Assembly (NCBI RefSeq): GCF_016406145.1
Contig: NZ_CP066306.1
Span: 3,596,001 to 3,660,000, forward strand
Direction of reading: 5' to 3'
Origin: Pseudomonas putida
GTDB taxonomy: Bacteria; Pseudomonadota; Gammaproteobacteria; Pseudomonadales; Pseudomonadaceae
DNA: 64,000 nt
Of the stretch, positions 44,528 through 53,405 are shown one piece after another. Below the pieces are notes generated by a model. It was given only the letters and a program-made list of their open reading frames with translations. It was not told the DNA's origin and searched no databases. Numbering within the stretch: position 1 is the stretch's first letter; every line of letters begins with the position of its first letter. A program made the position numbers and the translations under genes.

Positions 44528-45043
44528 ATGCACACACCCACACTCTCCACCTTCGGACTGATGATCGCCCTGGCGGGCTGCAGCACGCCGCCACCGCCTC
44601 CGGCCCCGGCTCCCGTAGCACCACCCGCATTACCGGCGGTATTGCCAAAGCCGAAAGGCCAGCTGCCGGGTTGGGTGCGCCAGGACCGTTACACCCTGGT
44701 CACCACCCGGCCAACGCTGGAGCAGCGCCAGCCGCTGTATCAATTGGTCAACGTACAAATTACGCCAGCCCTGCATGCCACCGTCGGTGAAGCCCTGCAC
44801 CACGTGCTGCAACGCTCAGGCTACGCGCTGTGTGCCGATAGCGCTGCGGTGGATCGCTTGTTCCGTCGCCCTCTGCCCGCGGTACAGCACCGGCTCGGAC
44901 CGATCTCGCTGCTGGACGCCCTGACCATCATCGGCGGCCCGGCCTGGCGACTCGACATCGAACCGGTCGAACGGACCGTGTGCTATGTCCTGCGCGTGCC
45001 TTCGCCCGCGCCCCCCTTTTCGACCCTGGAGCTTACGCCATGA
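44528..45043 (+). CDS. PilL N-terminal-domain lipoprotein (TIGR03748 type)
   Basis: A 171-residue predicted outer-membrane lipoprotein. The lipobox LAGC lies at about residues 15-18, then a proline-rich spacer, then a secretin-N0/STN-like fold (VNVQITPALHATVGEALHHVLQRSGYALC, in pieces). It matches the PilL N-terminal-domain proteins of PFGI-1/PAGI-2 elements, related to the type IV pilus used in mating. The start was set at the ATG at 44528 by the lipoprotein signal; the frame is open to 44345. It overlaps the next gene by ATGA. Confidence 0.85.
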   Translation: MHTPTLSTFGLMIALAGCSTPPPPPAPAPVAPPALPAVLPKPKGQLPGWVRQDRYTLVTTRPTLEQRQPLYQLVNVQITPALHATVGEALHHVLQRSGYALCADSAAVDRLFRRPLPAVQHRLGPISLLDALTIIGGPAWRLDIEPVERTVCYVLRVPSPAPPFSTLELTP

Positions 45044-45711
45044 AGGTCCTTCATTTTCAGGCCCTGGTGGTCGGTGCCCTGTGCCTGAGCGCCGCCGTGC
45101 TCGCCGCCGAAACCTACAACCATCATCAGCAATTGGCCGAGCTTCAGGCTGCCGCCCGCAATGCCCCGGCCGATCCAGCACCAGCCTTACGCCGCGATAT
45201 CGATGCGTTGGCCGATAAGCTCACGACGCTACAACCGCAGGTCGTGGCGCTGGGCGAGTCGCAAGGTCGACACACCACGGCGCAGGTCGCCCTCGGCCAG
45301 CAGCAGGATGAGCTGGCCGCCTCGCTCAAGACGCTCCAGGCAGCACCGCCAGGTCCAAGCCGCACCGATCTGAAGGCGCTGGAACATCGGCTGGCCACGG
45401 CAGAGGCGACGTTAGAGAAATTGTCGGCACGCCTTGCTGTGCCTACGGCCGACACCACGCAGCCAAAGGCCTCAACCAGTGAAAAAGCCAAGGCCAAGCC
45501 TCTAGCCCCGCCCTTCACCCTGCTGGGTATCGAGACCCGAGGTGAAGTCAGGTTCGTGTCCGCCCTGCCTGCTGGTGCGCACTCGCTGAAAACTGTGCAC
45601 TTGCTACAGCCCGGCGACAGTTTGAACAGCTGGCAGCTACGCGCGATCCGCGCGGATCAGGTGGTGTTCCATGTCCCGGGGCATGGCGACCACACACTGC
45701 CACTGCCGTGA
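45040..45711 (+). CDS. Single-pass or secreted coiled-coil element protein
   Basis: A 223-residue protein with an N-terminal hydrophobic segment (FQALVVGALCLSAAVLAAE) that may be an anchor or signal. A long alanine/glutamine-rich coiled coil follows (residues about 30-130, e.g. LRRDIDALADKLTTLQPQ), then a beta-rich C-terminal domain (PFTLLGIETRGEVRFVSALP) like the PilP/periplasmic pilus-assembly type. It is coupled to the PilL-like gene. The family name is uncertain. Confidence 0.75.
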   Translation: MKVLHFQALVVGALCLSAAVLAAETYNHHQQLAELQAAARNAPADPAPALRRDIDALADKLTTLQPQVVALGESQGRHTTAQVALGQQQDELAASLKTLQAAPPGPSRTDLKALEHRLATAEATLEKLSARLAVPTADTTQPKASTSEKAKAKPLAPPFTLLGIETRGEVRFVSALPAGAHSLKTVHLLQPGDSLNSWQLRAIRADQVVFHVPGHGDHTLPLP

Positions 45712-45721
45712 CGAGGTGCGT

Positions 45722-46441
45722 ATGACTCGGCTCTCCATTCTCTCGCTCATCCTGCTCCCCGGCTGCCTGTTTGCAGGACTGGCGTGGAGCGCGCCCAAGC
45801 TGGTCGACTCGGCCCCGCAGTTCAGCGAACAGACGCCGCTAGATCGGCAGGCATCCGCTGCGGCTCGGGCCAAGGCCTGGGGGCTGACCGAGGATGAGTG
45901 GGCCAAGTTCGAGCGCCTGCAGGCTGGGCCCCGCCTCTATTGGTCGCCGCAGCTCGACCCACTCACCACCCTCGGTGTGGAGGCCGACTCGGACCAGGAA
46001 CGGCAACGCTACGCCGAGCTGCAGGTCCGTCTCGAGGCCAAGCGCGCCGAGCGCGAGTTGGCCTACCAGAAGGCCTACACCGCCGCCTGGGCACGCCTGT
46101 TCCCTGGGATGCTGCCCGTACAGGGTATGGCCGACGATTCTGCGGCTACCGCTGCCGGCCGCTTTGCCCTGTTTGTGGAAGAACGCTGCCCGCCCTGCGT
46201 CTCCAACACCCAGCAGTGGCTGCATGGCGGCGCGCGCCTCGATGTGTACCTGGTCGGCAGCCAGGGTGACGATGGGCGTCTACGCCAGTGGGCACGCGAT
46301 GCCGGTATTACCCCCGCCCAGGTCAGCAGTGGCCAGATCACCCTCAACCATGACCGCGGCCGCTGGTTCGCCCTGGGCGCCAGCCGCCCCTTGCCAGCGC
46401 GCTTCCAGCAGGTGGACGGCAAATGGCAGCGTATCGACTGA
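45722..46441 (+). CDS. TIGR03759 integrating conjugative element protein
   Basis: A 239-residue secreted protein. It has a signal peptide (ILSLILLPGCLFAGLAWSA), the segment AKAWGLTEDEWAKFERLQAGPRLYWSP (in pieces) and a thioredoxin-like C-terminal half with CPPC (EERCPPCVSN). This fits TIGR03759. It probably helps fold or assemble the mating apparatus in the periplasm. GAGG precedes the ATG at 45722, and the gene overlaps the transglycosylase gene by 19 bp. Confidence 0.88.
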   Translation: MTRLSILSLILLPGCLFAGLAWSAPKLVDSAPQFSEQTPLDRQASAAARAKAWGLTEDEWAKFERLQAGPRLYWSPQLDPLTTLGVEADSDQERQRYAELQVRLEAKRAERELAYQKAYTAAWARLFPGMLPVQGMADDSAATAAGRFALFVEERCPPCVSNTQQWLHGGARLDVYLVGSQGDDGRLRQWARDAGITPAQVSSGQITLNHDRGRWFALGASRPLPARFQQVDGKWQRID

Positions 46442-46977
46442 TCCTGGCGCTGGCCTTGACCGGCACTACGGCCGTTCATGCGGGCTCGCTGCCGCCGCCG
46501 GCGTATCAACTGGCCGCCGAGCGCGCTGGCATCCCAGCGTCAGTGCTGTTCGCCATCGCCCTGCAGGAGAGCGGTACGCCGCTGCGGGGTCACCTCATGC
46601 CCTGGCCTTGGACCTTGAATGTCGCCGGCACACCGCTGCGCTTCGCCCGCCGTGATGAGGCGTGTGCTGCACTCAAGCAGGCGCTGATCCGCCACGACCC
46701 CAAGCGCATCGATGTCGGGCTGGGGCAGACCAACCTCGGCTACCACCTGGACCGCTATCACAGTGCCTGCGAGGCCCTCGATCCACGCGCCAACCTGGCT
46801 GTGACTGCCGAGCTGCTGCGCGCCCACTATGCCGACAGCGGTGACTGGGTCGTGGCGGCAGGCCGCTATCACCGTCCTGCCGGCGGTAAACCCGCAGCGC
46901 AGTACCGCCGACAGTTCAGCCAGCACTGGCAGCGGGTTCAGGCAGTTGTGGGATCTCCGAGAGGGCCACGGCCATGA
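46423..46977 (+). CDS. SLT-type lytic transglycosylase of the transfer system
   Basis: A 184-residue exported transglycosylase. After a signal peptide comes the catalytic SLT pattern: IPASVLFAIALQESG with the predicted catalytic glutamate in ALQESG, then DVGLGQTNLGYH and AAGRYHRPAG. It would open peptidoglycan for the mating pore. It overlaps both neighbours (19 bp before, ATGA after). Confidence 0.9.
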   Translation: MAAYRLILALALTGTTAVHAGSLPPPAYQLAAERAGIPASVLFAIALQESGTPLRGHLMPWPWTLNVAGTPLRFARRDEACAALKQALIRHDPKRIDVGLGQTNLGYHLDRYHSACEALDPRANLAVTAELLRAHYADSGDWVVAAGRYHRPAGGKPAAQYRRQFSQHWQRVQAVVGSPRGPRP

Positions 46978-47393
46978 ACCGTCGGCGCTGGGTAACGCTG
47001 TGTATTTGTCTCTGGTGGACGGTTGGCGCGCTCGGTGCCCCCAGCCAGCTACCCGATCCCCGCGCGCTGACATGGGCCCTGCCCGTACACAGCACACGCC
47101 TGTCACCCGGTGCCGTGTCGCCAAGGACATTGAAGCTGCCAGGGTTCACGCCGCTGTTCCTGGTCGGGCACGACGCCGCCTCTCTGGAATGGTTGGCCAA
47201 GCATGCGCAGACCCTGCAGGACCTGGGCGCCAGCGGCCTGGCGGTTGAAGTGGCCGACGCCCCAGCCTTGCGCCGCATCCAGGCGGCAGCCCCGGGGCTG
47301 GACATCTGGCCGGTGAGTGGTGACGACATCGCCGAACGCCTGGAGCTGGAGCACTACCCGGTGCTGATCACGCCCACCGGCCTGGAACAGTGA
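46974..47393 (+). CDS. PFL_4695-family (TIGR03765) conjugative element protein
   Basis: A 139-residue exported protein with a signal peptide (VTLCICLWWTVGALGAP) and LTWALPVHSTRLSPGAVSPR, FTPLFLVGHDAASLEWLAKH and EHYPVLITPTGLEQ. It agrees with the PFL_4695/TIGR03765 family, which always sits directly before traD in these elements. The role is unknown, presumably periplasmic. Confidence 0.88.
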   Translation: MNRRRWVTLCICLWWTVGALGAPSQLPDPRALTWALPVHSTRLSPGAVSPRTLKLPGFTPLFLVGHDAASLEWLAKHAQTLQDLGASGLAVEVADAPALRRIQAAAPGLDIWPVSGDDIAERLELEHYPVLITPTGLEQ

Positions 47394-47402
47394 GGGTGCA
47401 CC

Positions 47403-49526
47403 ATGACCGAACATGCGATGGAGTCCCTGCTGCGCCCTGCGGTGGAACTGTACACCGTGGGCATCTGCGCCGGTGCCGGCGCGCTGTGCCTGCATTCGCC
47501 CTGGGCGGTGGCGCTGTCGCCCGAGGTAGGCGCAGGCATGGCCCTGGCCTATACCGCATTTGGCCTGAAGCGGCTCAATGAGGCGCGGATCGTCCTGCGC
47601 TACCGGCGCAATATCCGCCGCCTGCCGCGCTACTCGCTGACCAGCCGACAAATTCCGATCAGCGGCAAGCGCCTGTTCATGGGCCGCGGCTTTCGCTGGA
47701 CCCGCCTGCACACCCAGCGTCTGCTCGAAGCACAAGACCCAGCGCTGGCCCGCTACGTCAATCAATCGGCCGCCCACCAATGGGCGCGGCGGATGGAACA
47801 CCTGCTGGAGAAGGCCCCGCCCGGGCTGTCACTGCTGCCTCGCCTGACCGCCTGGGACAGTCCACTCAATCCCGTGCGTCCGCTGCCGCCTGTGGGTGGC
47901 TCGCCATTGCTGCACGGCGTCGAGCCTAAGGAACAGGAAGCCGGCTTGCCACTGGGCGAGCGCGTCGGCCACACCCTGGTGCTGGGGACCACGCGGGTCG
48001 GCAAGACGCGCCTGGCCGAGGTGTACATCACCCAGGACATTCATCGACCAAGCCAGGAGGTGGTGATCGTCTTCGATCCCAAGGGCGATGCCGACCTGCT
48101 CAAGCGCATGTACGTGGAAGCGCGGCGCGCCGGCCGTGAGCAAGAGTTTTACGTTTTCCACCTAGGCTGGCCGGAGATCTCCGCCCGCTACAACGCCATC
48201 GGCCGCTTCGGCCGCATTTCCGAAGTCGCCACCCGCATCGCTGGCCAACTGAGCGGCGAAGGCAACTCGGCCGCATTTCGCGAGTTCGCCTGGCGCTTCG
48301 TCAATATCATCGCCCGGGCGCTGATCGAGCTCGGCCGGCGCCCTGACTACCTGCAGATTCAGCGGCACGTGGTGAACATCGATGCGCTGTTCATCGAGTA
48401 CGCTCAGCACTTCTTCGCCCGCCATGATCCGCAGGCCTGGGAAGCAATCGTGCAGATCGAAGGTCGCCTGAACGAGAAGAACATACCGCGGCACATGATC
48501 GGTCGGGAAAAGCGCGTGGTCGCCATCGAGCAGTACCTGACTGCCAAGCGCATTTTCGATCCGGTGATGGACGGCCTGCGTTCGGCAGTGCGCTACGACC
48601 GCACCTATTTCGACAAGATCGTGGCCTCGCTGCTGCCACTGCTGGAAAAACTCACCAGCGGCAAGACCGCGCAACTGCTCGCCCCCAACTACACCGACCT
48701 CGACGATCCGCGGCCGATCTTCGACTGGCTCCAGGTCATCCGCAAACGCGGCATCGTCTACGTTGGCCTGGACGCGCTGTCCGACGCCGAGGTGGCGGCT
48801 GCCGTCGGCAACTCGATGTTTGCCGACCTGGTTTCGGTCGCTGGCCATATCTACAAACACGGCATTGATCACGGCCTGCCTGGATCCTCCAGCGCCGCGG
48901 ACAAGGTGCCGATCAACCTGCACGCCGACGAGTTCAACGAGCTGATGGGTGACGAATTCATTCCGCTGATCAACAAAGGTGGTGGCGCCGGAATTCAAGT
49001 CACTGCCTACACCCAGACCTTGAGCGACATCGAGGCGCGTATCGGCAACCGGGCCAAGGCCGGCCAGGTCATCGGCAATTTCAATACTCTGCAGATGCTG
49101 CGGGTGCGGGAAACCGCCACCGCAGAACTGCTGACCAACCAACTGCCCAAGGTCAACGTGCAGACCCGCACGCTGGTCTCCAGCGCGACAGATACTGCCG
49201 ATCCTGATGCCCGCACCGACTTCACCTCTTCCTCGCAGGATCGAGTCACCACCACTTCGGTACCACTGATTGAACCCGCGCACATCATCGCCTTGCCCAA
49301 GGGGCAGATGTTCTCTTTCCAGGAGGGAGGACAATTGTGGAAGGTGCGTATGCCCCTACCGAAGCCGGCCAGCGACGATGCGATGCCGGCGGATCTGCAG
49401 GCCCTAACCGCACGCATGCGCGAATCCTACAACGCCAATGCGGGGAGTTGGTGGAGCACCACCGGCGGTGCTCCGACGGTCGATTTCGATCCCGAGATGC
49501 CTCCACCCGGACGCCGGCACTCCTAA
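47403..49526 (+). CDS. traD: TraD-type conjugative coupling ATPase (TIGR03743 type)
   Basis: A 707-residue coupling protein that brings the relaxase-DNA complex to the secretion channel. N-terminal membrane segments span about residues 18-55. Walker A GTTRVGKTRL is near residue 195 and Walker B VVIVFDPKGDADLL near residue 217. Further marks are INLHADEFNELMGDEFIPLINKGGGAGIQ (in pieces) and a C-terminal FSFQEGGQLWKVRMPLP. The length is normal. It starts 10 bp after the PFL_4695-like gene. Its relaxase and channel partners are absent from the window. Confidence 0.95.
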   Translation: MTEHAMESLLRPAVELYTVGICAGAGALCLHSPWAVALSPEVGAGMALAYTAFGLKRLNEARIVLRYRRNIRRLPRYSLTSRQIPISGKRLFMGRGFRWTRLHTQRLLEAQDPALARYVNQSAAHQWARRMEHLLEKAPPGLSLLPRLTAWDSPLNPVRPLPPVGGSPLLHGVEPKEQEAGLPLGERVGHTLVLGTTRVGKTRLAEVYITQDIHRPSQEVVIVFDPKGDADLLKRMYVEARRAGREQEFYVFHLGWPEISARYNAIGRFGRISEVATRIAGQLSGEGNSAAFREFAWRFVNIIARALIELGRRPDYLQIQRHVVNIDALFIEYAQHFFARHDPQAWEAIVQIEGRLNEKNIPRHMIGREKRVVAIEQYLTAKRIFDPVMDGLRSAVRYDRTYFDKIVASLLPLLEKLTSGKTAQLLAPNYTDLDDPRPIFDWLQVIRKRGIVYVGLDALSDAEVAAAVGNSMFADLVSVAGHIYKHGIDHGLPGSSSAADKVPINLHADEFNELMGDEFIPLINKGGGAGIQVTAYTQTLSDIEARIGNRAKAGQVIGNFNTLQMLRVRETATAELLTNQLPKVNVQTRTLVSSATDTADPDARTDFTSSSQDRVTTTSVPLIEPAHIIALPKGQMFSFQEGGQLWKVRMPLPKPASDDAMPADLQALTARMRESYNANAGSWWSTTGGAPTVDFDPEMPPPGRRHS

Positions 49527-49564
49527 TGAACGCGTCGTGAGCAACCGAGGACTGTGGAGCCCCT

Positions 49565-50293
49565 ATGCCGCCCCCCCCAGCTAGCCCACCTGCTCCACAG
49601 CGAAGTCCTGGACTCATCTTGGGCATGCTCGAGCTGTGTCTGCGGCTGCTCGGCCTGCTGTTCGCTTCGCTGTTTTTTTCCATCGTGCTGGAGCTGGTGG
49701 GCATGCTCTGGTTCTGGCCCGAGCAGGGCTGGCATCACAGCCATGCCATGTGGCTAAGCGAATTGGGCTGGCTCAGCAATCACTTCAAGAGTTCGTTGCT
49801 CGTGCAAGAACCGGCGCAAGCGACCGCCAAGGTCCTCGAACAGCTGAACCACTGGTTCGTGGTGCGCTCTGGTTGGGCGCAATCCGATACCCAGCTGAAA
49901 CTGCTCAGTCGAGAAACGTCAATGCAGGGGCAGTTCGCGCAGGTCTACGTTGTGATGCAGGACTACCTGCTGGCGGCCCTGTTTACAGTATTTACTTTCG
50001 TAGTGCGTCTAGCCGTTTTGACCCTGGCCACCCCGCTGTTCTTGCTTGCGGTGATCACCGGCGCTGTCGATGGGCTTATGCGTCGCGACCTGCGCAAGTT
50101 CGGGGCAGACCGCGAAAGCAGCTTCGTCTACCATCGCGCAAAGAGGGCAATTTTCCCGCTGATGGTGAGCCCATGGGTGATCTATCTCTCTCTGCCTTGG
50201 ACACTCAATCCTATATGTGTGTTGCTGCCTTGCGCAGTCCTACTTGGTTTCACGGTGGCGATCACCACTACGACGTTCAAAAAATATCTCTGA
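49565..50293 (+). CDS. TIGR03747 conjugative element membrane protein
   Basis: A 242-residue membrane protein with about four segments. It follows traD in PFGI-1-type elements, as here, and has the family's MLWFWPEQGWHHS, VYVVMQDYLLAALFTVFTFVVRL and RKFGADRESSFVYHRAKRAIFPL (in pieces). It seems complete. It is the last recognisable element gene: the RAQPRD, TIGR03745, TIGR03750 and later genes expected next are absent, so the backbone breaks off near 50300. Confidence 0.9.
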   Translation: MPPPPASPPAPQRSPGLILGMLELCLRLLGLLFASLFFSIVLELVGMLWFWPEQGWHHSHAMWLSELGWLSNHFKSSLLVQEPAQATAKVLEQLNHWFVVRSGWAQSDTQLKLLSRETSMQGQFAQVYVVMQDYLLAALFTVFTFVVRLAVLTLATPLFLLAVITGAVDGLMRRDLRKFGADRESSFVYHRAKRAIFPLMVSPWVIYLSLPWTLNPICVLLPCAVLLGFTVAITTTTFKKYL

Positions 50294-50302
50294 TTAACTG
50301 TC

Positions 50303-50566
50303 CTAGCCCAAGTCTCGCCCCGCGTTTTTGCTGTCCCTTGTCGACTCTTGACTACTAGCGAGGTCAGCAGTTCTCTTCGAGATAGATTTCCCGCCTTTAG
50401 AAGAAGACTCACAAACTGGCCGAGTGATATTTTTCATCAGGCGTTCCTTTTGTTTTTCTTCAAGACGGCAGATCGCTTCTTTCCTCTCATCTTCTTGCTT
50501 TGACTCAACTGCTTCGGCGCACAAACGCAGCATTTCAGTAAACTTCTGGCGATCATCTTCGGTCAT
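50303..50566 (-). CDS. Small charged hypothetical protein at the element break
   Basis: An 87-residue protein opening MTEDDRQKFTEMLRLCAEAV with GAGGG about 7 bases upstream. It is rich in K, E and S and has a likely coiled coil at residues 15-50. Its base composition is lower in GC than its neighbours. It lies at the junction between the truncated element and the next block. I recognise no family. Confidence 0.55.
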   Translation of the reverse strand: MTEDDRQKFTEMLRLCAEAVESKQEDERKEAICRLEEKQKERLMKNITRPVCESSSKGGKSISKRTADLASSQESTRDSKNAGRDLG

Positions 50567-50669
50567 ATGTTCACCCTCGTGCTACCGCCCGGAGCAAGAA
50601 AACAATGATAGACCTGTCGGGACACCTCTGCGTTCTGCACAAGCATCTTTAAGTAATGCAGGCCGCCAA

Positions 50670-51212
50670 CTACAGTCCAGGCAGCATGCGCTTGAGGGTG
50701 TTGTCCTTGATCAAATAATGGTGCGCAAGCCCTGCACAGGCATGAAGCCCGATCAAGGCGTAGCCGGCGTTGCCAATGAGTTCATGCCAGTCCTTCAGCG
50801 TCCTGGCCAAAGCTGGATCGACAGGCAGCGGCGAAGGCAGAATCATGCCCCAGTACGGCAATGGTTTACCCTCAGCGCCCAGCATCAGCCAGGCCAACAG
50901 CGGCGTGACGATCATCAACCCATACAGGGCCAGGTGGGTGACGCTGGCCATCGCCGCCTGCCAGGCAGGTGGCTTGGGCAGAATGGGAGGACGAGGGCTA
51001 AGCCGACCGATCAGGCGTACCCATACCAATGCGAATACGGCGATCCCCATCAGCGCATGAATCCCAAGCAATGGGCTCTTCAGTGCACTCCCTCTCGGCA
51101 ATGCGCCACGCAACTCGATGCAGGCATAAATGCCGATGAACAAGATGACCATGCTCCAGTGCATGATGATGGACAGTCGACCATATCGGTCAGTAGTTGA
51201 ATCGCGCTTCAT
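50670..51212 (-). CDS. Cytochrome b561
   Basis: A 180-residue di-haem membrane cytochrome with four membrane segments. Haem-ligand histidines lie in SIIMHWSM, LLGIHALMG, DWHELIGNAGYALIGLHAC and GLAHHYL. Such proteins pass electrons from ubiquinol to oxygen or superoxide. I placed the start at ATGAAGCGC (51212) because GAGG lies 8 bases upstream and this gives the family length; ATGs at 51218 and 51230 are alternatives. It is separated from the operon to its right by about 170 bp. Confidence 0.9.
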   Translation of the reverse strand: MKRDSTTDRYGRLSIIMHWSMVILFIGIYACIELRGALPRGSALKSPLLGIHALMGIAVFALVWVRLIGRLSPRPPILPKPPAWQAAMASVTHLALYGLMIVTPLLAWLMLGAEGKPLPYWGMILPSPLPVDPALARTLKDWHELIGNAGYALIGLHACAGLAHHYLIKDNTLKRMLPGL

Positions 51213-51379
51213 ATCCATGGCCTCGCACAATTAGGGGGATATCCGTTGCCACAAGGCGCGATGGAGGAGCCATTCCCGGCAACCGGACAGTGTCAGGTTG
51301 CTGGCTCAAGCTTAAAGAAGTCTGAAGTCACCCGCGTCAGCTGCCGGCTGCATGGCCGTCAGCGCCTGGGCTGGAGCAT

Positions 51380-52744
51380 TCAGCCCGTTGGAAAAAGCAA
51401 AGTGGCGGCTAGCCCGCCGCTTGCCCGGTTGTCCAGGCGCACCTGCCCGCCAAGCCGCTCTACGATGGTCGCTACGATGGAGAGCCCAAGGCCTGCACCA
51501 TTCGGACTGTTACGGCTGTAAAAGCGCTCGAACACCCTCGACAGGCTCGCTTCATCGATACCTGGCCCCTCATCCTCGACGACCAGCTCGAAGTGATTGC
51601 CCTGGCGCCTGAGTGACACGGTGATACGTCCGGCAGGCGGTGAATGCTCTACCGCATTGGATACCAGGTTCTGCAAAGCGATACCCAGGGCGCCGGCATC
51701 GATTGCCAGGTGATGGTCGCCTTCACCGATATCCAGTGAAGGTTCCAGGCCACGGTCCAGTATCCATGGGGTCAGGTCAGCCAAGGTATCGGTGACCACC
51801 TCGGCCAAGTCGACCTGTGTGCTCGCGCGCTGCCCCAGCCGCGGCTCCACACGGGCGAGCGTGAGTAACTGATTGACAACCCGGGTGAGCCGGTCGACCC
51901 CGCCCATCAGAAAACCCAGCGCTTTCTGCCGCTCGGCATCGTTGCCGGCCTCCAGCGCGTTCTGCGCATGCAGACGCAGAACGGCCAGGGGGGTACGCAT
52001 TTCGTGGGCGGCATCGGCGATGAACCGATGTTCACGCCGCAGCAGGTCCTCGATCTGTGCCAGCAAGCGATTGATGGCCGCTTGCATGGGCTCCAGTTCC
52101 GAGGGTAGCGGCACAAGTTGCAACGGTTCCAGCGAGTCGGCGTGGCGCCCGCGGATGACATCAGCCATGTTCTGCAAGGGCCGCAGCCCCCAGCCGATGG
52201 CGGCCCAGACCAACAGCGCCAAAGCCAGGCTACCGAGCAGGAACGGGAACAGGGTATGGCGGACGATGCGGTCGATCAGGTCGTAGCGGACATCGTCGCG
52301 CTCGCCGACCCAGATCACCCAGTGCCGCTCAGGTACCGGCAGCACGAAACCGCGCCACTGCTCACCAGCATTGGAAAAGTCATAGAACCCAGGTGTAGTC
52401 GGTGGCGGCTCGATGGTCGGTGCACTGGGGGTGTGCACCAGCAGGCCAGCGCCGTCCTGCCAAACCTGGAAGGCCAACTTGCTTTCATAGGGGTGGCCCA
52501 CCTGGTGTCGCCCAGCTTTGCCCAAGGCATCGTTGAACGCCTGGTACAGCGCCTCACGCGCACCTTCCTGCACCGGCATGCTCATGACACCCTGCAGCAG
52601 GCGGGCGTTCTGGGCGAGATGGGCGTCATACACCTCGTTAATTTCGCGGCGGCTGTCTTGGTAGTTGTACAAGGCAAGCAAGCCGGTGCCGATCAGCAAC
52701 AACAGCATCACCCGCCACAGGGTGCGTTGGCGCAGCGAGCTCAT
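51380..52744 (-). CDS. Sensor histidine kinase of the HDO/hemolysin operon, QseC/PmrB type
   Basis: A 454-residue membrane kinase with two membrane segments (about residues 10-27 and 165-187) around a periplasmic domain of about 135 residues. A HAMP region and HisKA (FIADAAHEMRTPLAVLRLHA, phospho-accepting histidine in AAHEMRTPL) follow. The ATPase domain has an N-box (LQNLVSNAVEHSPP), G1 (VEDEGPGIDE) and G2 (GAGLGLSIVATIVERLGG). It overlaps the regulator gene by ATGA and is the last gene of the seven-gene operon starting at 57656. The signal is not known. Confidence 0.93.
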   Translation of the reverse strand: MSSLRQRTLWRVMLLLLIGTGLLALYNYQDSRREINEVYDAHLAQNARLLQGVMSMPVQEGAREALYQAFNDALGKAGRHQVGHPYESKLAFQVWQDGAGLLVHTPSAPTIEPPPTTPGFYDFSNAGEQWRGFVLPVPERHWVIWVGERDDVRYDLIDRIVRHTLFPFLLGSLALALLVWAAIGWGLRPLQNMADVIRGRHADSLEPLQLVPLPSELEPMQAAINRLLAQIEDLLRREHRFIADAAHEMRTPLAVLRLHAQNALEAGNDAERQKALGFLMGGVDRLTRVVNQLLTLARVEPRLGQRASTQVDLAEVVTDTLADLTPWILDRGLEPSLDIGEGDHHLAIDAGALGIALQNLVSNAVEHSPPAGRITVSLRRQGNHFELVVEDEGPGIDEASLSRVFERFYSRNSPNGAGLGLSIVATIVERLGGQVRLDNRASGGLAATLLFPTG

Positions 52745-53403
52745 GCTTTGGCCTCGACCAGGTAACCAATACCGCGCACCGTGCGAATCAGGCCGTTGAA
52801 CAGCTTCTTGCGCAGGTGGTAGATGTTCACCTCCAAGGTATTGCTCTCGGGCTCCTCGTCCCAGCCATACAGCAGCTGGGTCAGCCGTTCACGGGTGAAT
52901 ACCTTGCCGGGTTGCGCCAGCAGTTCGTGCAACAGCACGTATTCCTTCGGGGTCAGCACCACTTCAACGCCGTGGTAGTGAACCTGCTGGGTGGCCGGGT
53001 CGAGGCTGACCCCGGCATGTTCGATCAACACCTTGGCGCGCCCGGCGCTGCGCCGCAGCAAAGCCCTGAGGCGCGCCTTCAACTCGTTGAGGTCGAACGG
53101 CTTGACCAGATAATCGTCGGCACCGGCGTCCAAGCCGGTGATACGATCGTCGAGGGCGTCCCGTGCGGTGAGTATCAGCACCGGCAGGCTGTCACCACCG
53201 GCGCGTACCCGCCGCAGCAGTTCAATGCCATCCATACGGGGCAAGCCCAGATCCAGAATCACCAGATCGAAGGTCTCGTGCTGCAACGCATGCAAGCCGC
53301 TGACGCCATCACGCAGCCAGTCGAGGGTGTAGCCCTCCTGGCGCAAGCCGTCGCAGATCCCTTCCCCCAGTGCAATGTCATCCTCAACCAGCAACAGCCG
53401 CAT
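52741..53403 (-). CDS. OmpR-family response regulator of the HDO/hemolysin operon, QseB/PmrA type
   Basis: A 220-residue regulator. The receiver domain has acidic residues in VEDD, phospho-acceptor D51 in VILDLGLPRMDG, a conserved threonine in LILTARD and lysine in LVKPFD. The winged-helix effector ends LEVNIYHLRKKLFNGLIRTVRGIGYLVEAKA (in pieces). It most resembles QseB/PmrA. It lies 2 bp after the TPR gene, so it is transcribed with the biosynthetic genes. Likely targets are the 11-bp-spaced repeats upstream of 57656. Confidence 0.94.
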   Translation of the reverse strand: MRLLLVEDDIALGEGICDGLRQEGYTLDWLRDGVSGLHALQHETFDLVILDLGLPRMDGIELLRRVRAGGDSLPVLILTARDALDDRITGLDAGADDYLVKPFDLNELKARLRALLRRSAGRAKVLIEHAGVSLDPATQQVHYHGVEVVLTPKEYVLLHELLAQPGKVFTRERLTQLLYGWDEEPESNTLEVNIYHLRKKLFNGLIRTVRGIGYLVEAKA

Positions 53404-53405
53404 GT

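Noticed and set aside
48162..49334. 390-codon minus-strand frame opposite traD
   Set aside because: Antisense shadow of an undoubted coupling-protein gene; no recognisable domain.
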